Below, in pieces: positions 27,748-37,509 of a stretch of DNA of 64,000 nucleotides (position 1 is the first letter of the stretch; each line of letters starts with the position of its first letter). The notes below the pieces were generated by a model. That model worked only from the letters and a program-made list of their open reading frames with translations, ran no database searches and was not told the origin of the DNA. A program made the position numbers and the translations under genes. Source of the stretch: Cytophagales bacterium (GTDB taxonomy: Bacteria; Bacteroidota; Bacteroidia; Cytophagales; Spirosomataceae); assembly GCA_013298125.1 (NCBI GenBank), contig JAAFJP010000029.1, positions 1 to 64,000 of the forward strand. Reading direction: 5' to 3'.

Positions 27748-30729
27748 CTATATCAAAAACTCCAAACAAACCCTCGTCCCCTTCCCCACCTCAGAATCAA
27801 TCATTAGTGTCCCATTCAATTTTTCAGCCCTACTTTTCATATTCCTAATACCATTTCTGGAATTGGGTTTTTTGAGGTCAAAACCAACGCCATTATCCGA
27901 AATTTTCATGCTAAACTTTCTTTTCTCAACCAAAATCTCAATCACAACCAAAGTACATTGGGCATATTTCAAAAGATTATTAACGGCTTCTTTATAAATC
28001 AAATACACATCACGACGTTGTTCCATCGACAGTTTAATTTCAGAAATCTCATCGGGTGTAAGTATTTGATATTCAACGCCTTTGGCATCAAATAAATCAG
28101 AGCCATGTCTTCTGATTCGGGCGATAATATTACTCAAATCATCATTTTGAGGGTTTATACTCCATACAATATCATCTATCGAATTTCCAACCGTGAGGGC
28201 ATCGTCCGTAATACGCCCGAGGAGTGCGTGGGCGGGATTAGCCATATCTACTTGCTGACGTGCCACCGTCCCGAGGATGCCGATACCGCTGAGGGTTGCC
28301 CCAATTTCATCGTGCAAATCTGTCGCTATCCTGTTTCGGACGGCTTGAAGTTGTAATAATTGGTTGATTCTATAACGATAAAAAGCATAAGCCAAGCCAA
28401 CGACAGCCAAAAGGCAAAAAAGCCTAAACCACCAAGTTCGCCAAAAAGGCGTAGCAATATGGATGGTCAGAGATTTTTCAGAACTCACTTTTCCGTTGTC
28501 ACCCAAGGCTCTAATTTTAAAATCATAGCTATTGTCTGGAACATTTGAAAAGTGAATATTTGCGGGATTTTTAACCGTAATCCACTCATTATCAAAGCCT
28601 TCCAATTTATATTGCAGTCGCACACCTTGGGGTCTTGCGTAGTCAATTCCGACAAAATCTAAGGAAAATGAGTTTTGATTAGGTTCTAAATTGATTGAAG
28701 AACTCTCGCCGATATAGTTGGGCATTGGTAAAGACTTTTCATCAATTTTTATGTCAGTAATGTATAATTTTGGTGGAGTTGCCGAGTTGAATTGCTTGGG
28801 GTCAATGACTGTAATTCCATCCGTACCCGCAAACATCATTCGCCCGTCAGGGAGGTAAAAATTGCCGTACCAATCGTATTCTGAGGAGGTTGCCCCGTCT
28901 TTGCCCGAGAAATTTTTGAATACTTTTGTTTTACTGTTATAAAATGAAATACCTCGATTGGTAATCAACCAAAAATCGCCATTTTTTTGTGGAATAATGG
29001 TCGTAACTGAATTATCAGGAAGCCCTTTTTCTTCATCCCAAACCTCATATTTTTGGGTTTTTATGTCATATTTCAAAAGTCCTTTATTGGAACAAAACCA
29101 CAACTTATTTTCATCCAAAATATCTGGAACGATGTTGAAAATACTCGCCTCCATTTTTGGATGAGGCTGAATTACCCATTTTTGATTGATTTTTTTAGCA
29201 ACCGTAAACGTACTCCACCATTTATTCAAAATAAATAATTGCTGAGATTTTTTATCAAAATACACTACGTTTGTAATCTCATAATTAGCCTTTTTAAACT
29301 CGTCAAGTCTTTGAATTTCAAACGATTGTCCTTTTTTGATAAACGAATGCAGTCCGCCCATACCTCCCAAAACAAACTCATTTGGGCTAATTTCTGCCAT
29401 GGAAAGTATTTGCTCTCTATCTTTTGATTTAGGATTGACTAATATTTTTTGGATAACTTTAAAATCCTCGTTATATACAGACACAGAGCCGTATTCGCAA
29501 CCATAAAGTTGATTGTCAGAGCTTCGCAAATAACTGGAAATTCCCGTTGCATCGTTATTATTTGATAAAATATTACCCTCAAAATCTAATTTGAATGATT
29601 TGCCGTTTTGCAATTTTGCATAAATATTTTTCTTGCCTACATAAGCGTAATTGACATCATTTTCAGTTGAGCCATATTTGCTAACATCCTCATCTTTAAG
29701 CCATTGCTGGGTGTTTGAAGAGTTTAGATTGGTAAAATCAATTCCCCAACCTAAGATATTTACAAACAAATTTTGGTTATTGTCAATCACTAAATCCTCC
29801 GCCCAATTAGATTTTATACTATTGGGATTGGTAGGAACGTGTTTGAGTTGTTGAATAAATTTGCTCTTTTTTGAGTCAAAAACCATCACCCCCAAATCAT
29901 TTGAACCAATAAATAATTGACTGGATTTTGGTCGAAAAGCAACAGTGGTTAAACCTCTGATTTTAGTATTTTGGAACGTTTCAAATAACTGAAATCGTTG
30001 ATTCAGATAATTAAATCTTATAAGACCGTAAGAACCACTTGTCAGCCAAACCAGCGAATCATTTTCAACAAAAATATACCTCGAAGGATTGAGCAAAGGT
30101 TGCTGATTTTTACCCTCAAAAAAGGTTTGTAGTTTATTGACTTTATTATTCTGAACCGTCAAAATATTCAATCCTGGGTTATTATCTGCATAAAAAATCT
30201 TTTTAACTTTCTGAAATTTTTGTTCATAAACACGGGCAAATTTTACGACTCTTGAAACTATTTTTTTGTAAGTTTTTTGTAAAGGATTGTAAACGATAAT
30301 GCTGTTATCATCCACAATGAGCCAAATTTTATCTTCATCATCAATATAAAAAGGAACGTAATGATGTGTTTTGCCGTCTTTTATACAATCAACTACTTCA
30401 AAAGAATCAGTTTTTCGTAAATAATGATTGAGTCCAGACTCGGAAGTGGACCACAAATTGCCCTTTTTATCTTCGATTAAGTTGCTGAAATTCAAGCCTT
30501 TAATATTGGAATTAAAAGGTTTATAGACCCTACAACTCGATCCATCAAAGCGATTCATGCCGTTGAAAGTACCAATCCACAGAAAGTTTTTGGAGTCAGA
30601 TAAAATCGAAAAAGCGTTGTTGTTGGAAAGTCCACCTTCTCTATCAAGGTGATTGAAAGAAAGATTGAGATTTTGGGCAAAAATTGGTTTGCACAAAATC
30701 AATAACAAGAAGAATATTAATGGTCTCAA
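27748..30729 (-). CDS. sensor histidine kinase with propeller and Y_Y_Y domains
   Basis: The 993-residue protein has a signal peptide (1-18). Two-component-regulator propeller repeats cover about 20-670 (LSNNNAFSILSDSKNFLWIGT, GLPDNSVTTIIPQKNGDFWLITNRG). A Y_Y_Y domain covers about 690-755 (YKLEGFDNEW...KIRALGDNG), with one TM segment at about 765-785. The HisKA_3 domain has catalytic His in TDLHDEIGATLSGIG near 805, and HATPase_c has DNGVGFDL. The periplasmic part resembles sensors of polysaccharide breakdown products, but here the output is a separate NarL regulator rather than a fused AraC domain. A degenerate N-box (EAVNNLLKYA) is still compatible with activity. Confidence 0.9.
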   Translation of the reverse strand: MRPLIFFLLLILCKPIFAQNLNLSFNHLDREGGLSNNNAFSILSDSKNFLWIGTFNGMNRFDGSSCRVYKPFNSNIKGLNFSNLIEDKKGNLWSTSESGLNHYLRKTDSFEVVDCIKDGKTHHYVPFYIDDEDKIWLIVDDNSIIVYNPLQKTYKKIVSRVVKFARVYEQKFQKVKKIFYADNNPGLNILTVQNNKVNKLQTFFEGKNQQPLLNPSRYIFVENDSLVWLTSGSYGLIRFNYLNQRFQLFETFQNTKIRGLTTVAFRPKSSQLFIGSNDLGVMVFDSKKSKFIQQLKHVPTNPNSIKSNWAEDLVIDNNQNLFVNILGWGIDFTNLNSSNTQQWLKDEDVSKYGSTENDVNYAYVGKKNIYAKLQNGKSFKLDFEGNILSNNNDATGISSYLRSSDNQLYGCEYGSVSVYNEDFKVIQKILVNPKSKDREQILSMAEISPNEFVLGGMGGLHSFIKKGQSFEIQRLDEFKKANYEITNVVYFDKKSQQLFILNKWWSTFTVAKKINQKWVIQPHPKMEASIFNIVPDILDENKLWFCSNKGLLKYDIKTQKYEVWDEEKGLPDNSVTTIIPQKNGDFWLITNRGISFYNSKTKVFKNFSGKDGATSSEYDWYGNFYLPDGRMMFAGTDGITVIDPKQFNSATPPKLYITDIKIDEKSLPMPNYIGESSSINLEPNQNSFSLDFVGIDYARPQGVRLQYKLEGFDNEWITVKNPANIHFSNVPDNSYDFKIRALGDNGKVSSEKSLTIHIATPFWRTWWFRLFCLLAVVGLAYAFYRYRINQLLQLQAVRNRIATDLHDEIGATLSGIGILGTVARQQVDMANPAHALLGRITDDALTVGNSIDDIVWSINPQNDDLSNIIARIRRHGSDLFDAKGVEYQILTPDEISEIKLSMEQRRDVYLIYKEAVNNLLKYAQCTLVVIEILVEKRKFSMKISDNGVGFDLKKPNSRNGIRNMKSRAEKLNGTLMIDSEVGKGTRVCLEFLI

Positions 30730-30864
30730 TGGATTAGGGGATTTTATTGAGCCAAGTTCAAGAATAATTAGAAGAAATGCAAAAAGGGGGGTGATTACTT
30801 AGTAAGCGGATGGTTTATTTAAGGGAGCATATAAAATTAAACATACCAACGTTTGATTCATAGG

Positions 30865-30945
30865 AACTTCCCGAAAGTAGAAATAACTTTCGGGAAGTTG
30901 TTGGGAGACTTACTTCCCGAAAGTTATTTCTACTTTCGGGAAGTT
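30865..30945. repeat. palindromic repeat of the CTTCCCGAAAGT type
   Basis: Four inverted copies of ACTTTCGGGAAGT-like sequence are arranged as two hairpins within one large inverted repeat (34-base arms, nearly perfect, 13-base centre). It lies in the 225-base gap between the sensor kinase start and the small membrane protein; the rest of the gap shows no gene. Confidence 0.8.
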
Positions 30946-30954
30946 GGATGTAAG

Positions 30955-31386
30955 TCATAAGTGTCTTTTCCGAAAAATCAAAAAACTCACCACCACCCAA
31001 ATCAAAGTCTCAACAATCAAATAAATCCGATGAAGGAGATAAAAAATGTCAGGATTTAAGATTTTATGTTGCTCAAAATCTATTAAATCTGTTTTGTAAT
31101 AATGCAATAAAAACAACAATAACTGAAAACTAATTAAGCTAATGGCAATGATTTCTTCCAATAAACTATTCATTGTAACGTCCTCATTTTTAAGACAATA
31201 AGCATAAATCAAGAAAATAATCAAACTAAAAATATTCAAATAAATGGTTACTTGTTGGGTTATCATACCCATCTCAAAATGCGAACCCAATACCCTCATT
31301 CCTACGGGTACGACAATGCCCGCATAGAAAGTAAATGCTCCCCACCAGATGCTTAAAATAATGGTTTTTAGATAGTTAAGATTCAT
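30955..31386 (-). CDS. small four-TM membrane protein of unknown function
   Basis: The 143-residue protein has four predicted membrane segments: about 7-28 (ILSIWWGAFTFYAGIVVPVGM), 45-63, 79-97 and 118-137. The WWGAFTFYAGIVVPVG start recalls DUF4149-type proteins but I cannot confirm the family. It is encoded 32 bases after the hydantoinase gene on the same strand and may be co-transcribed with it. The function is unknown. Confidence 0.6.
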   Translation of the reverse strand: MNLNYLKTIILSIWWGAFTFYAGIVVPVGMRVLGSHFEMGMITQQVTIYLNIFSLIIFLIYAYCLKNEDVTMNSLLEEIIAISLISFQLLLFLLHYYKTDLIDFEQHKILNPDIFYLLHRIYLIVETLIWVVVSFLIFRKRHL

Positions 31387-31418
31387 TTTCGATAAATACT
31401 CACGGACAAAACAAACCG

Positions 31419-34400
31419 TTAATTATTAATTGACCCAAAACCACCTCCCCCAGGTGTGTAAATTGTTAAAATATCACCCTTTTCAGCTGAAAATTCGGTA
31501 TATGAAAAACTTGTACCGTCCTTTTTTTGAAGTAAATGCTTTCCAGTTTTACCATTTCCGCCCCCTCGCAAACCATAAGGTTCTTGCTCTTGATGCTGTC
31601 TGATTAAAGAAACTTCTACATTTTCCAAAAATTCTACTTCCCGAATGATGCCGTCTCCGCCCTTGAATCGCCCTTTTCCTCCTGAATTTTCTCTAATTTC
31701 AAAACGATTCAGATAGACTGGATAACGTAATTCCATTACTTCGGGGTCGGTAATGCGGGTATTTGTCATGTGTGTATGTACGCCCGAAGTTCCAGCAAAG
31801 CCGTTTCCTGCCCCACTTCCGCCACAGATAGTTTCGTAATACCCAAAATTAGCATTTCCGAATAAAAAATTATTCATAGTTCCTTGCGAACAAGCCACAA
31901 TTCCGAAGGCTTTAAGAAGTGTATCGGTCAATCTTTGACTCAATTCTACATTTCCGCCAACCACCGCAGGACACTCTTCTGGGTCTTCTGGAAAATTGGG
32001 ATTTAGAATTGAATCATCGGGAATAATGATTTTTACGGCTTTCAATATGCCGTCATTCAAAGGGATTTTTTCATTTAGTAATAATCGTAAAACGTAAACT
32101 ACCACTGAATTGACGATGGAAATATTAGCGTTTAAGTTTCCTGAATGTATTTTTGAAGAGCCTGTGAAGTCGATAATTGTTTGATTATCAGATATTTGAA
32201 CTTTGACTCGCAAAACCTCACCCCCAGCCCCTCTCCTACTGAGAGGGGAGATTTTTCGTCCAAATTCTCCCCTCTCAGCAGGAGAGGGGCTGGGGGTGAG
32301 GTTGTCTAAATCCAAAAACTCCTCCGCCTCATAAACCCCTTCTCCAAACGCCTTCAAACGCTCTCTCATTTTCTCAGTTGAATACGTTTTAAGTCGATTC
32401 ATGTAAAAATGGACTTTCTCTAAACCATGTTGAGCAACTAAATTTTGTAAAGCTAATTCGCCATTTCTATTAGCTGCCAAGGCGGCATTCAAATCTGCCA
32501 AATTCTCTTGTAATGAACGAGTTGGATATTTTGCTGAGGTCAAAACATTTGTAATTTCCTCCCAACGGATTTCTCCATTTTTGACTAAATACATCGGAGG
32601 AATCACTACGCCTTCTTCTGCCAAATTAGTAGAATTGGGAGGCATCGAAGCGGGACGAATACCACCAATTTCAGAATGATGACAACGATTAACTACATAG
32701 CCAATCAATTGGTTATCAATAGAATATACCGAAGAAATCAAGGTAACATCAGGTAGATGTGAGCCACCATATTTTGGGTGATTGGTAATAACTACATCAC
32801 CTTTTTGGATGTTGATATATTTCAAAACACTTCTCACACACACGCCCAAACTACCTAAGTGTACGGGTATGTGAGGGGCATTCGCAATCAATTCTGCCTC
32901 TGCATCCAACAAAGCACAAGAAAAATCAAGGCGTTCTTTTACATTTACTGAAAGAGAAGTTCTTTGTAATAAAACGCCCATGTTTTCAGCAATCGACATA
33001 AAGCGATTGGTGAATAGTTCGAGTTCTGCAAACCTCACCCCCAGCCCCTCTCCTTCTGAGAGGGGGGCAACTCGGACGAATACTCCCCTCTCAGAAGGAG
33101 AGGGGTTGGGGGTGAGGTTTAGTCGTCCCGTTTCATTTTCATCTAAAATAAACTCCCAACCTTCTTCAATTACAGTTGTACTAAATCTATCCAATAGCAA
33201 AGCAAAACCATTAATTTTTGCCCCTGATTTTAGGTTTTCTCTTATAAAAACAGGAATTGATTGATACTTATTTTCTACCAAGGAATTGATATGATGAGAT
33301 GGTTCTGGTCTGTATGGAACGCTGACTGGGTTTTGAACCCAGCCAGCGTTAATTAATTTATCATCTTTCTCACTCGCAATCACTCGAATACTCTCAATTT
33401 CGATTGCCCGATTTTCTACCCAATGCCCATAGATTGACACATATTTTTCTTTAAAATGAAAAATAACTTCCTCATAATCAGACCATTCTATTTCCAAACT
33501 CGAATCTTGCCCTTTGAATCTGAGATACAGAAAATGGTTTTTGAATTGTATATTTACCTTCAACACACCGTCATTTTCTAATTTCTGTACAACCTCAATC
33601 TCTAATTTTTCAAAATTTTGATACAGATTTTTACAAAAATTTTCATCGAAATTCTGGATTAAAGAAGCCTCTGCAAAGCGTTCAATTTTAGCCTTTGAAA
33701 TGCCAAAAGCTGACAAAATCCCTGCATCTTTGGGTAAAAGAATTGTTTTGATATTCAATAAATTAGCTATCCCACAAGCGTGTAAACCGCCCGCACCACC
33801 GAAGGCTACGAGGGCGTAATTGGTTGTATCATAGCCTTTTGAAATAGAAATTTTACGGACAGTATCAGCCATTTTTTCGTTGGCAATGGCTCTGAATCCT
33901 TCTAAAACTTCTTCTCTACTTAATAGATTACCAGATGTTTGCAATATTTCCTGCAAGCTTTCCTCGGCTTTTTCTGGAAAAACTGGAATGGAAAATTGGG
34001 TAGGATCTAATCGACCTAATAACAAATTTACATCCGTAATAGTGAGTGGTCCACCAGCCCCATAACAAGCGGGACCAGGCGTTGAACCTGCACTTTCTGG
34101 ACCTACCGAAAGTTTGTAACCATCGTAACTGCAAATCGAACCACCACCTGCCGCCACCGTTTCGATGGCTAAGGATGGACTAAAAATGTGAGCATTTCCA
34201 ATTTTTTGAGAAAATTGATATTCAAATTGACCGTCAAAGCGAGCAACGTCTGTACTTGTTCCACCCATGTCAAAGGCGATAAAGTTCTGATAACCAGCTT
34301 GTTCTGCAATCACCGAAGCCCCTACTACTCCACCCGCAGGACCTGAAAAAAGACTATCTTTTGGATAAAAAGCATCTGACCGAACCAAACTGCCCGAACT

Positions 34401-35465
34401 GGTCATTACTTTCAAATCTTGATTGGGTAATTTATCGGTGATTTTTTGAAGATAATTTGAAATGATTGGTGATAAATAGGCATTCACAACGGTAGTCTCC
34501 GCCCGATTGACAAACTTTATTTGACCACTTAATTCAGTAGAAATATTGACGAACTTGAAGTATTTAGAGAAAAACTCTTGGAGAATTTTCTCGTGAAAAT
34601 TATTTCGATAAGCGTTTTTTAGACAGATGGCTATTGACTCAATGCCTTGATTTTTAAGATGTTGAATAAGTGGTGTCAGATTTTCTTGTTGCACCAGATT
34701 CTCTGTTTCTCGTGGTGTCAGATTCTCAAATCTGACACTTGATGGGTTCTCAAACCCATTATCGTCTTGGGTTTGAGAACCCAAGTGTGTCAGGTTTGAG
34801 AACCTGACACCACCTAAGACAGAATTCTGTAAATCAATTTCTCTAATAATCTTCCCTTCAAAATCAATCTGTTCATCAATCTCGACTACTGTATTATGCA
34901 ATGGCTCTGGACGAACTATATTCAAAGCAAAAATATCTGGACGAGCCTGATTGCCTATGACTAATAAATCCTTAAAACCTTTCGTAACCACAAATGCTAT
35001 CTTTGCTCCTTTCAATTCCAAGAGGGCATTTGTGCCTTTGGTTGAGCCAATTCGCATCTGGATTGCTGGGAATTGTTCGTATAAACTTGTTTCAGTAATG
35101 AGTCTTGCTCCCAGAATTGGGGCTTCTTCTTTGGCGGTCAGAGCAAAACTAAATACCTGATTTTGAAATACTTGTGGTAAATTTTCTTCAATTTCAAGAA
35201 TCGAATTTTCAACATCAAAAGCCTTAACTCTTGCCTCGAAGGTATCACCCAAAATCAAAAAGAGATAATCGGTCAGAATATCTCTCTTCAATTGCCAAGA
35301 TTGTTTTACTTTAAATTTATTTCCAGATATATGTTCAACAACTTCTCCTCTGATAGTACTGTTCGACAGGATTTTGGTGCGGTATTCTGTTCCAAAATTA
35401 TCTGTCGCAATACAATCCGTAAAAGTCCCGCCTGTGTCTATGGAGATTTGGTAAGATTTGGTCAT
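31419..35465 (-). CDS. 5-oxoprolinase / hydantoinase A-B fusion with three in-frame insertions
   Basis: The 1348-residue protein carries Hydant_A_N (about 1-215, [18 protein letters not shown]), hydantoinase A (about 255-560, [15 protein letters not shown] and [12 protein letters not shown]) and hydantoinase B (about 810-1340, [23 protein letters not shown]). This layout belongs to ATP-dependent 5-oxoprolinase/N-methylhydantoinase, which opens lactam rings such as 5-oxoproline. The usual length is about 1250-1290. The excess matches three palindromic repeats read in frame near residues 218-251, 782-812 and 1054-1084. All lie in linker-like places and the conserved motifs are intact, so the enzyme is probably active. 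A GNAT gene starts 2 bases upstream. Confidence 0.9.
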   Translation of the reverse strand: MTKSYQISIDTGGTFTDCIATDNFGTEYRTKILSNSTIRGEVVEHISGNKFKVKQSWQLKRDILTDYLFLILGDTFEARVKAFDVENSILEIEENLPQVFQNQVFSFALTAKEEAPILGARLITETSLYEQFPAIQMRIGSTKGTNALLELKGAKIAFVVTKGFKDLLVIGNQARPDIFALNIVRPEPLHNTVVEIDEQIDFEGKIIREIDLQNSVLGGVRFSNLTHLGSQTQDDNGFENPSSVRFENLTPRETENLVQQENLTPLIQHLKNQGIESIAICLKNAYRNNFHEKILQEFFSKYFKFVNISTELSGQIKFVNRAETTVVNAYLSPIISNYLQKITDKLPNQDLKVMTSSGSLVRSDAFYPKDSLFSGPAGGVVGASVIAEQAGYQNFIAFDMGGTSTDVARFDGQFEYQFSQKIGNAHIFSPSLAIETVAAGGGSICSYDGYKLSVGPESAGSTPGPACYGAGGPLTITDVNLLLGRLDPTQFSIPVFPEKAEESLQEILQTSGNLLSREEVLEGFRAIANEKMADTVRKISISKGYDTTNYALVAFGGAGGLHACGIANLLNIKTILLPKDAGILSAFGISKAKIERFAEASLIQNFDENFCKNLYQNFEKLEIEVVQKLENDGVLKVNIQFKNHFLYLRFKGQDSSLEIEWSDYEEVIFHFKEKYVSIYGHWVENRAIEIESIRVIASEKDDKLINAGWVQNPVSVPYRPEPSHHINSLVENKYQSIPVFIRENLKSGAKINGFALLLDRFSTTVIEEGWEFILDENETGRLNLTPNPSPSERGVFVRVAPLSEGEGLGVRFAELELFTNRFMSIAENMGVLLQRTSLSVNVKERLDFSCALLDAEAELIANAPHIPVHLGSLGVCVRSVLKYINIQKGDVVITNHPKYGGSHLPDVTLISSVYSIDNQLIGYVVNRCHHSEIGGIRPASMPPNSTNLAEEGVVIPPMYLVKNGEIRWEEITNVLTSAKYPTRSLQENLADLNAALAANRNGELALQNLVAQHGLEKVHFYMNRLKTYSTEKMRERLKAFGEGVYEAEEFLDLDNLTPSPSPAERGEFGRKISPLSRRGAGGEVLRVKVQISDNQTIIDFTGSSKIHSGNLNANISIVNSVVVYVLRLLLNEKIPLNDGILKAVKIIIPDDSILNPNFPEDPEECPAVVGGNVELSQRLTDTLLKAFGIVACSQGTMNNFLFGNANFGYYETICGGSGAGNGFAGTSGVHTHMTNTRITDPEVMELRYPVYLNRFEIRENSGGKGRFKGGDGIIREVEFLENVEVSLIRQHQEQEPYGLRGGGNGKTGKHLLQKKDGTSFSYTEFSAEKGDILTIYTPGGGGFGSINN
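32214..32303. repeat. GAGAGGGG-family palindrome inside the hydantoinase gene, copy 1
   Basis: A 90-bp palindrome with arms AACCTCACCCCCAGCCCCTC and its exact inverse. Ninety bases keep the frame, and on the minus strand it encodes [16 protein letters not shown]...[12 protein letters not shown]. The flanking protein sequence is typical of hydantoinase B, so this is an insertion. Confidence 0.9.
33030..33120. repeat. GAGAGGGG-family palindrome inside the hydantoinase gene, copy 2
   Basis: A second copy of the same element, read on the minus strand as [15 protein letters not shown]...[12 protein letters not shown], at the A/B domain junction. The opposite strand is also open across it, which explains the spurious ORF 32980-33264. 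Confidence 0.9.
34712..34813. repeat. GGTGTCAG-family palindrome inside the hydantoinase gene
   Basis: About 102 bp of nested inverted repeats: outer GTGGTGTCAG/CTGACACCAC, inner TGGGTTCTCAAACCCA/TGGGTTTGAGAACCCA. It is unrelated in sequence to the GAGAGGGG family, and its length is a multiple of three. It is translated as [18 protein letters not shown] and following residues. Confidence 0.85.
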
Positions 35466-35467
35466 AA

Positions 35468-35917
35468 TTAAAAATCAATATGCACATTAACCCACTCCTC
35501 ATCAAACCTTGCCCCGAATTTTTTATAGAAATTTATGGCTGGCTCATTCCAGTCCAAAACTTGCCACATTAAGCCTGTACATGAAGTTTGACGTGCTTTT
35601 TCGATGGTGGCTTCCAATAATTTTTCACCCAAACCACGTCCACGCATGGTTTCAGAAACGATTAAATCTTCCAAATACAAGCGTTTTCCTTTCCAAGTTG
35701 AATAGCGATAATAGTACAAAGCCATCCCAACAATCTCCCCATCAACCTCCGAAACGATAGTCCCGTAAATTGGATTTGCTCCAAAACCATCCACATACAT
35801 CTGTTCGACGGTATTGGTTACTTGCTCTGGGGCTTTTTCATAAAGAGCCAATTCTTTGATTAACTCAAACATGGCTGGGACATCCTCACGGACAGCATCA
35901 CGAATTATTATCGACAT
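35468..35917 (-). CDS. GNAT acetyltransferase, diamine/thialysine N-acetyltransferase-like
   Basis: The 149-residue GNAT protein has the acetyl-CoA-binding motif A at about 88-108 (VSETMRGRGLGEKLLEATIEKA) and motif B with WNEPAINFYKKFGA near 125. The N-terminal RDAVREDVPAMFELIKELALYEKAPEQV is typical of the spermidine/spermine (SSAT) and thialysine acetyltransferase group. It probably transfers an acetyl group to a small amine; the substrate is not determinable. It lies 2 bases from the hydantoinase start and 3 bases after the small upstream gene, so all three look like one transcript. Confidence 0.85.
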   Translation of the reverse strand: MSIIIRDAVREDVPAMFELIKELALYEKAPEQVTNTVEQMYVDGFGANPIYGTIVSEVDGEIVGMALYYYRYSTWKGKRLYLEDLIVSETMRGRGLGEKLLEATIEKARQTSCTGLMWQVLDWNEPAINFYKKFGARFDEEWVNVHIDF

Positions 35918-35920
35918 TTT

Positions 35921-36142
35921 CTAAAAATTATAAATTACATCACCGTTGAGACCCACAAATAGTAAGTCTCTGTTTTCCAATTCTTTAATCACATTGTGGG
36001 CATTAATTTCTACGTGTTTTATGCCTTCGTAATATCCAACAATGTAATTTTTGAGGGGCTTCGCTTTCTTCGGACGTACATCACGTTCTACACCACTCAT
36101 AAATTCAATAAAATCATCAAGATATTTTACTTCTGAATCCAT
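35921..36142 (-). CDS. small conserved-looking protein of unknown function
   Basis: The 73-residue ORF ends 3 bases before the GNAT start on the same strand and has an A-rich start context. The sequence (LDDFIEFMSGVERDVRPKKAKPLKNYIVGYYEGIKHVEINAHNVIKELENRD) is charged and mixed helix/strand, with no membrane segment or signal. No family is recognised. Tight packing with the GNAT gene supports a real gene. Confidence 0.55.
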   Translation of the reverse strand: MDSEVKYLDDFIEFMSGVERDVRPKKAKPLKNYIVGYYEGIKHVEINAHNVIKELENRDLLFVGLNGDVIYNF

Positions 36143-36264
36143 TTTTTTAAAAGTTTAGAATTTAATTTGATTAAAATTTATTTGCTGTAAATCAAGTGGT
36201 TAGCAATAAAAGTTTGTCAGATTTTATCTATTTTTTAAAAATTAATGGCGTTTTTTAGGTAGTA

Positions 36265-36358
36265 GGTATGAGGTCGTAGGTATGAGTTATGAGGTTGTAG
36301 AGATGAGATTGTTAATATGAATTATAGGCTAAACTTATACTACCTACGACCTCATACC
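36265..36358. repeat. inverted repeat with GGTATGAGGTCGTAGGTA arms
   Basis: GGTATGAGGTCGTAGGTA at 36265-36282 and TACCTACGACCTCATACC at 36341-36358 are exact 18-base inverted arms. Degenerate TATGAG/GTTGTAG direct repeats lie between them. It sits just after the pseudouridine synthase stop. Confidence 0.75.
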
Positions 36359-36364
36359 TGAAAA

Positions 36365-37384
36365 TTACTCATTATTCACATACCCCTCCCACTTCGCAAT
36401 GACATTCTGAATTTCAATGGGAAGTTCAGAGTCGAAGTGCATAAATTCATTTGTTTTAGGATGAATAAAACCTAACGATTTTGCATGAAGAGCCTGTCTG
36501 GGACACATTTTGAAGCAATTATTGACAAATTGTTCGTATTTTGAAAACAATGTACCTCGCAAAGGTTTATCTCCCCCGTACGTTTCATCATTAAACAGCG
36601 TGTTTCCAATCGATTTCAAATGCACCCTAATCTGGTGCGTTCTTCCAGTCTCTAAATTACACTGAATTAAGGAAACATACCTAATTTTTTTCAAAGTTTT
36701 GTAATGCGTAATTGCCTCTTTTCCTTGTGAACCGTCTGGAAAAACTGCCATAATTTTACGGTCTTTCAAACTTCTACCGATGTTGCCCTCAATCGTTCCT
36801 TCGTCTGATTTTGGTTCTCCCCACACGAGGGCATTGTAGGTTCTTTCGATGGTATGCTCATAAAATTGCTTCGCCAAGTGAGTCATGGCTTGGTCAGTTT
36901 TAGCGATTACGAGCAATCCAGACGTATCTTTATCGATTCTATGAACTAAACCTGGACGAATTTCCCCGTTGCGATGGGTCGGTAAATTTTGAAAATGATA
37001 CACCAAAGCATTCACCAAAGTCCCGTCCCAATTGCCGTGGGCAGGGTGAACAACCATTCCTGCAGGTTTATTGACTACCAAAAGCTCATCGTCCTCATAA
37101 ATTATATCCAATGGAATATCCTGAGCAATAATTTCGTGGTCACGAACTGGCTCTGTTAATGAGACAGTAATTACATCCAATGGTTTTATTTTGTAACTTG
37201 CCTTCACAGGCAAATCATTCACCTTCACCGAACCAGAATCTATCCCTTCCTGAATTTTCACCCTTGAAGCATTTTGTAATTTCGTCATCAAATATTTATC
37301 GACTCTGAGCATACTCTGCCCTTTATCGACCACAATCCTATGATGTTCGTACAATTCTTCGTAATCTTCTTCTAAATCTTGCAT
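36365..37384 (-). CDS. RluA/RluD-family rRNA pseudouridine synthase
   Basis: The 339-residue protein has an S4 RNA-binding domain (about 20-80, LRVDKYLMTKLQNASRVKIQEGIDSGSVKVNDLPVKASYK). The RluA-type catalytic domain follows (about 90-310) with LVNKPAGMVVHPAHG, the catalytic Asp motif HRIDKDTSGLLVIAKTD and the late motif LETGRTHQIRVHLKSIG. It converts uridine to pseudouridine in large-subunit rRNA. RluD-type is likely from the S4 domain, but the exact site is not certain. It is divergent from the PLP enzyme gene. Confidence 0.9.
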   Translation of the reverse strand: MQDLEEDYEELYEHHRIVVDKGQSMLRVDKYLMTKLQNASRVKIQEGIDSGSVKVNDLPVKASYKIKPLDVITVSLTEPVRDHEIIAQDIPLDIIYEDDELLVVNKPAGMVVHPAHGNWDGTLVNALVYHFQNLPTHRNGEIRPGLVHRIDKDTSGLLVIAKTDQAMTHLAKQFYEHTIERTYNALVWGEPKSDEGTIEGNIGRSLKDRKIMAVFPDGSQGKEAITHYKTLKKIRYVSLIQCNLETGRTHQIRVHLKSIGNTLFNDETYGGDKPLRGTLFSKYEQFVNNCFKMCPRQALHAKSLGFIHPKTNEFMHFDSELPIEIQNVIAKWEGYVNNE

Positions 37385-37411
37385 ATATTTGTTTTGTTGT
37401 ACTAAAAAAAC

Positions 37412-37473
37412 AGTACCACAGGTTTCTAACCTGTGAAATGAGTACGATATACAGGTTGGAAACCTGTGATACT
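37412..37473. repeat. CACAGGTTTC double-hairpin repeat
   Basis: AGTACCACAGGTTTCTAACC and its inverted partner (two mismatches over 23 bases) each contain their own small palindrome ACAGGTTnnnAACCTGT. It lies between the divergent pseudouridine synthase and PLP enzyme genes. Confidence 0.75.
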
Positions 37474-37509
37474 ATTTCAATCAAAACCCAAATTTAAAAC
37501 AATCTTGCC

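Noticed and set aside
27539-27769. 76-residue minus-strand ORF across the GAGAGGGG repeat
   Set aside because: It is made mainly of repeat sequence (NLTPDPSPSERG) and overlaps the end of the kinase gene. It is an artefact of the palindrome being open in several frames.
32980-33264. 94-residue plus-strand ORF inside the hydantoinase gene
   Set aside because: It is antisense to a well-supported gene and open only because of the palindromic insert.
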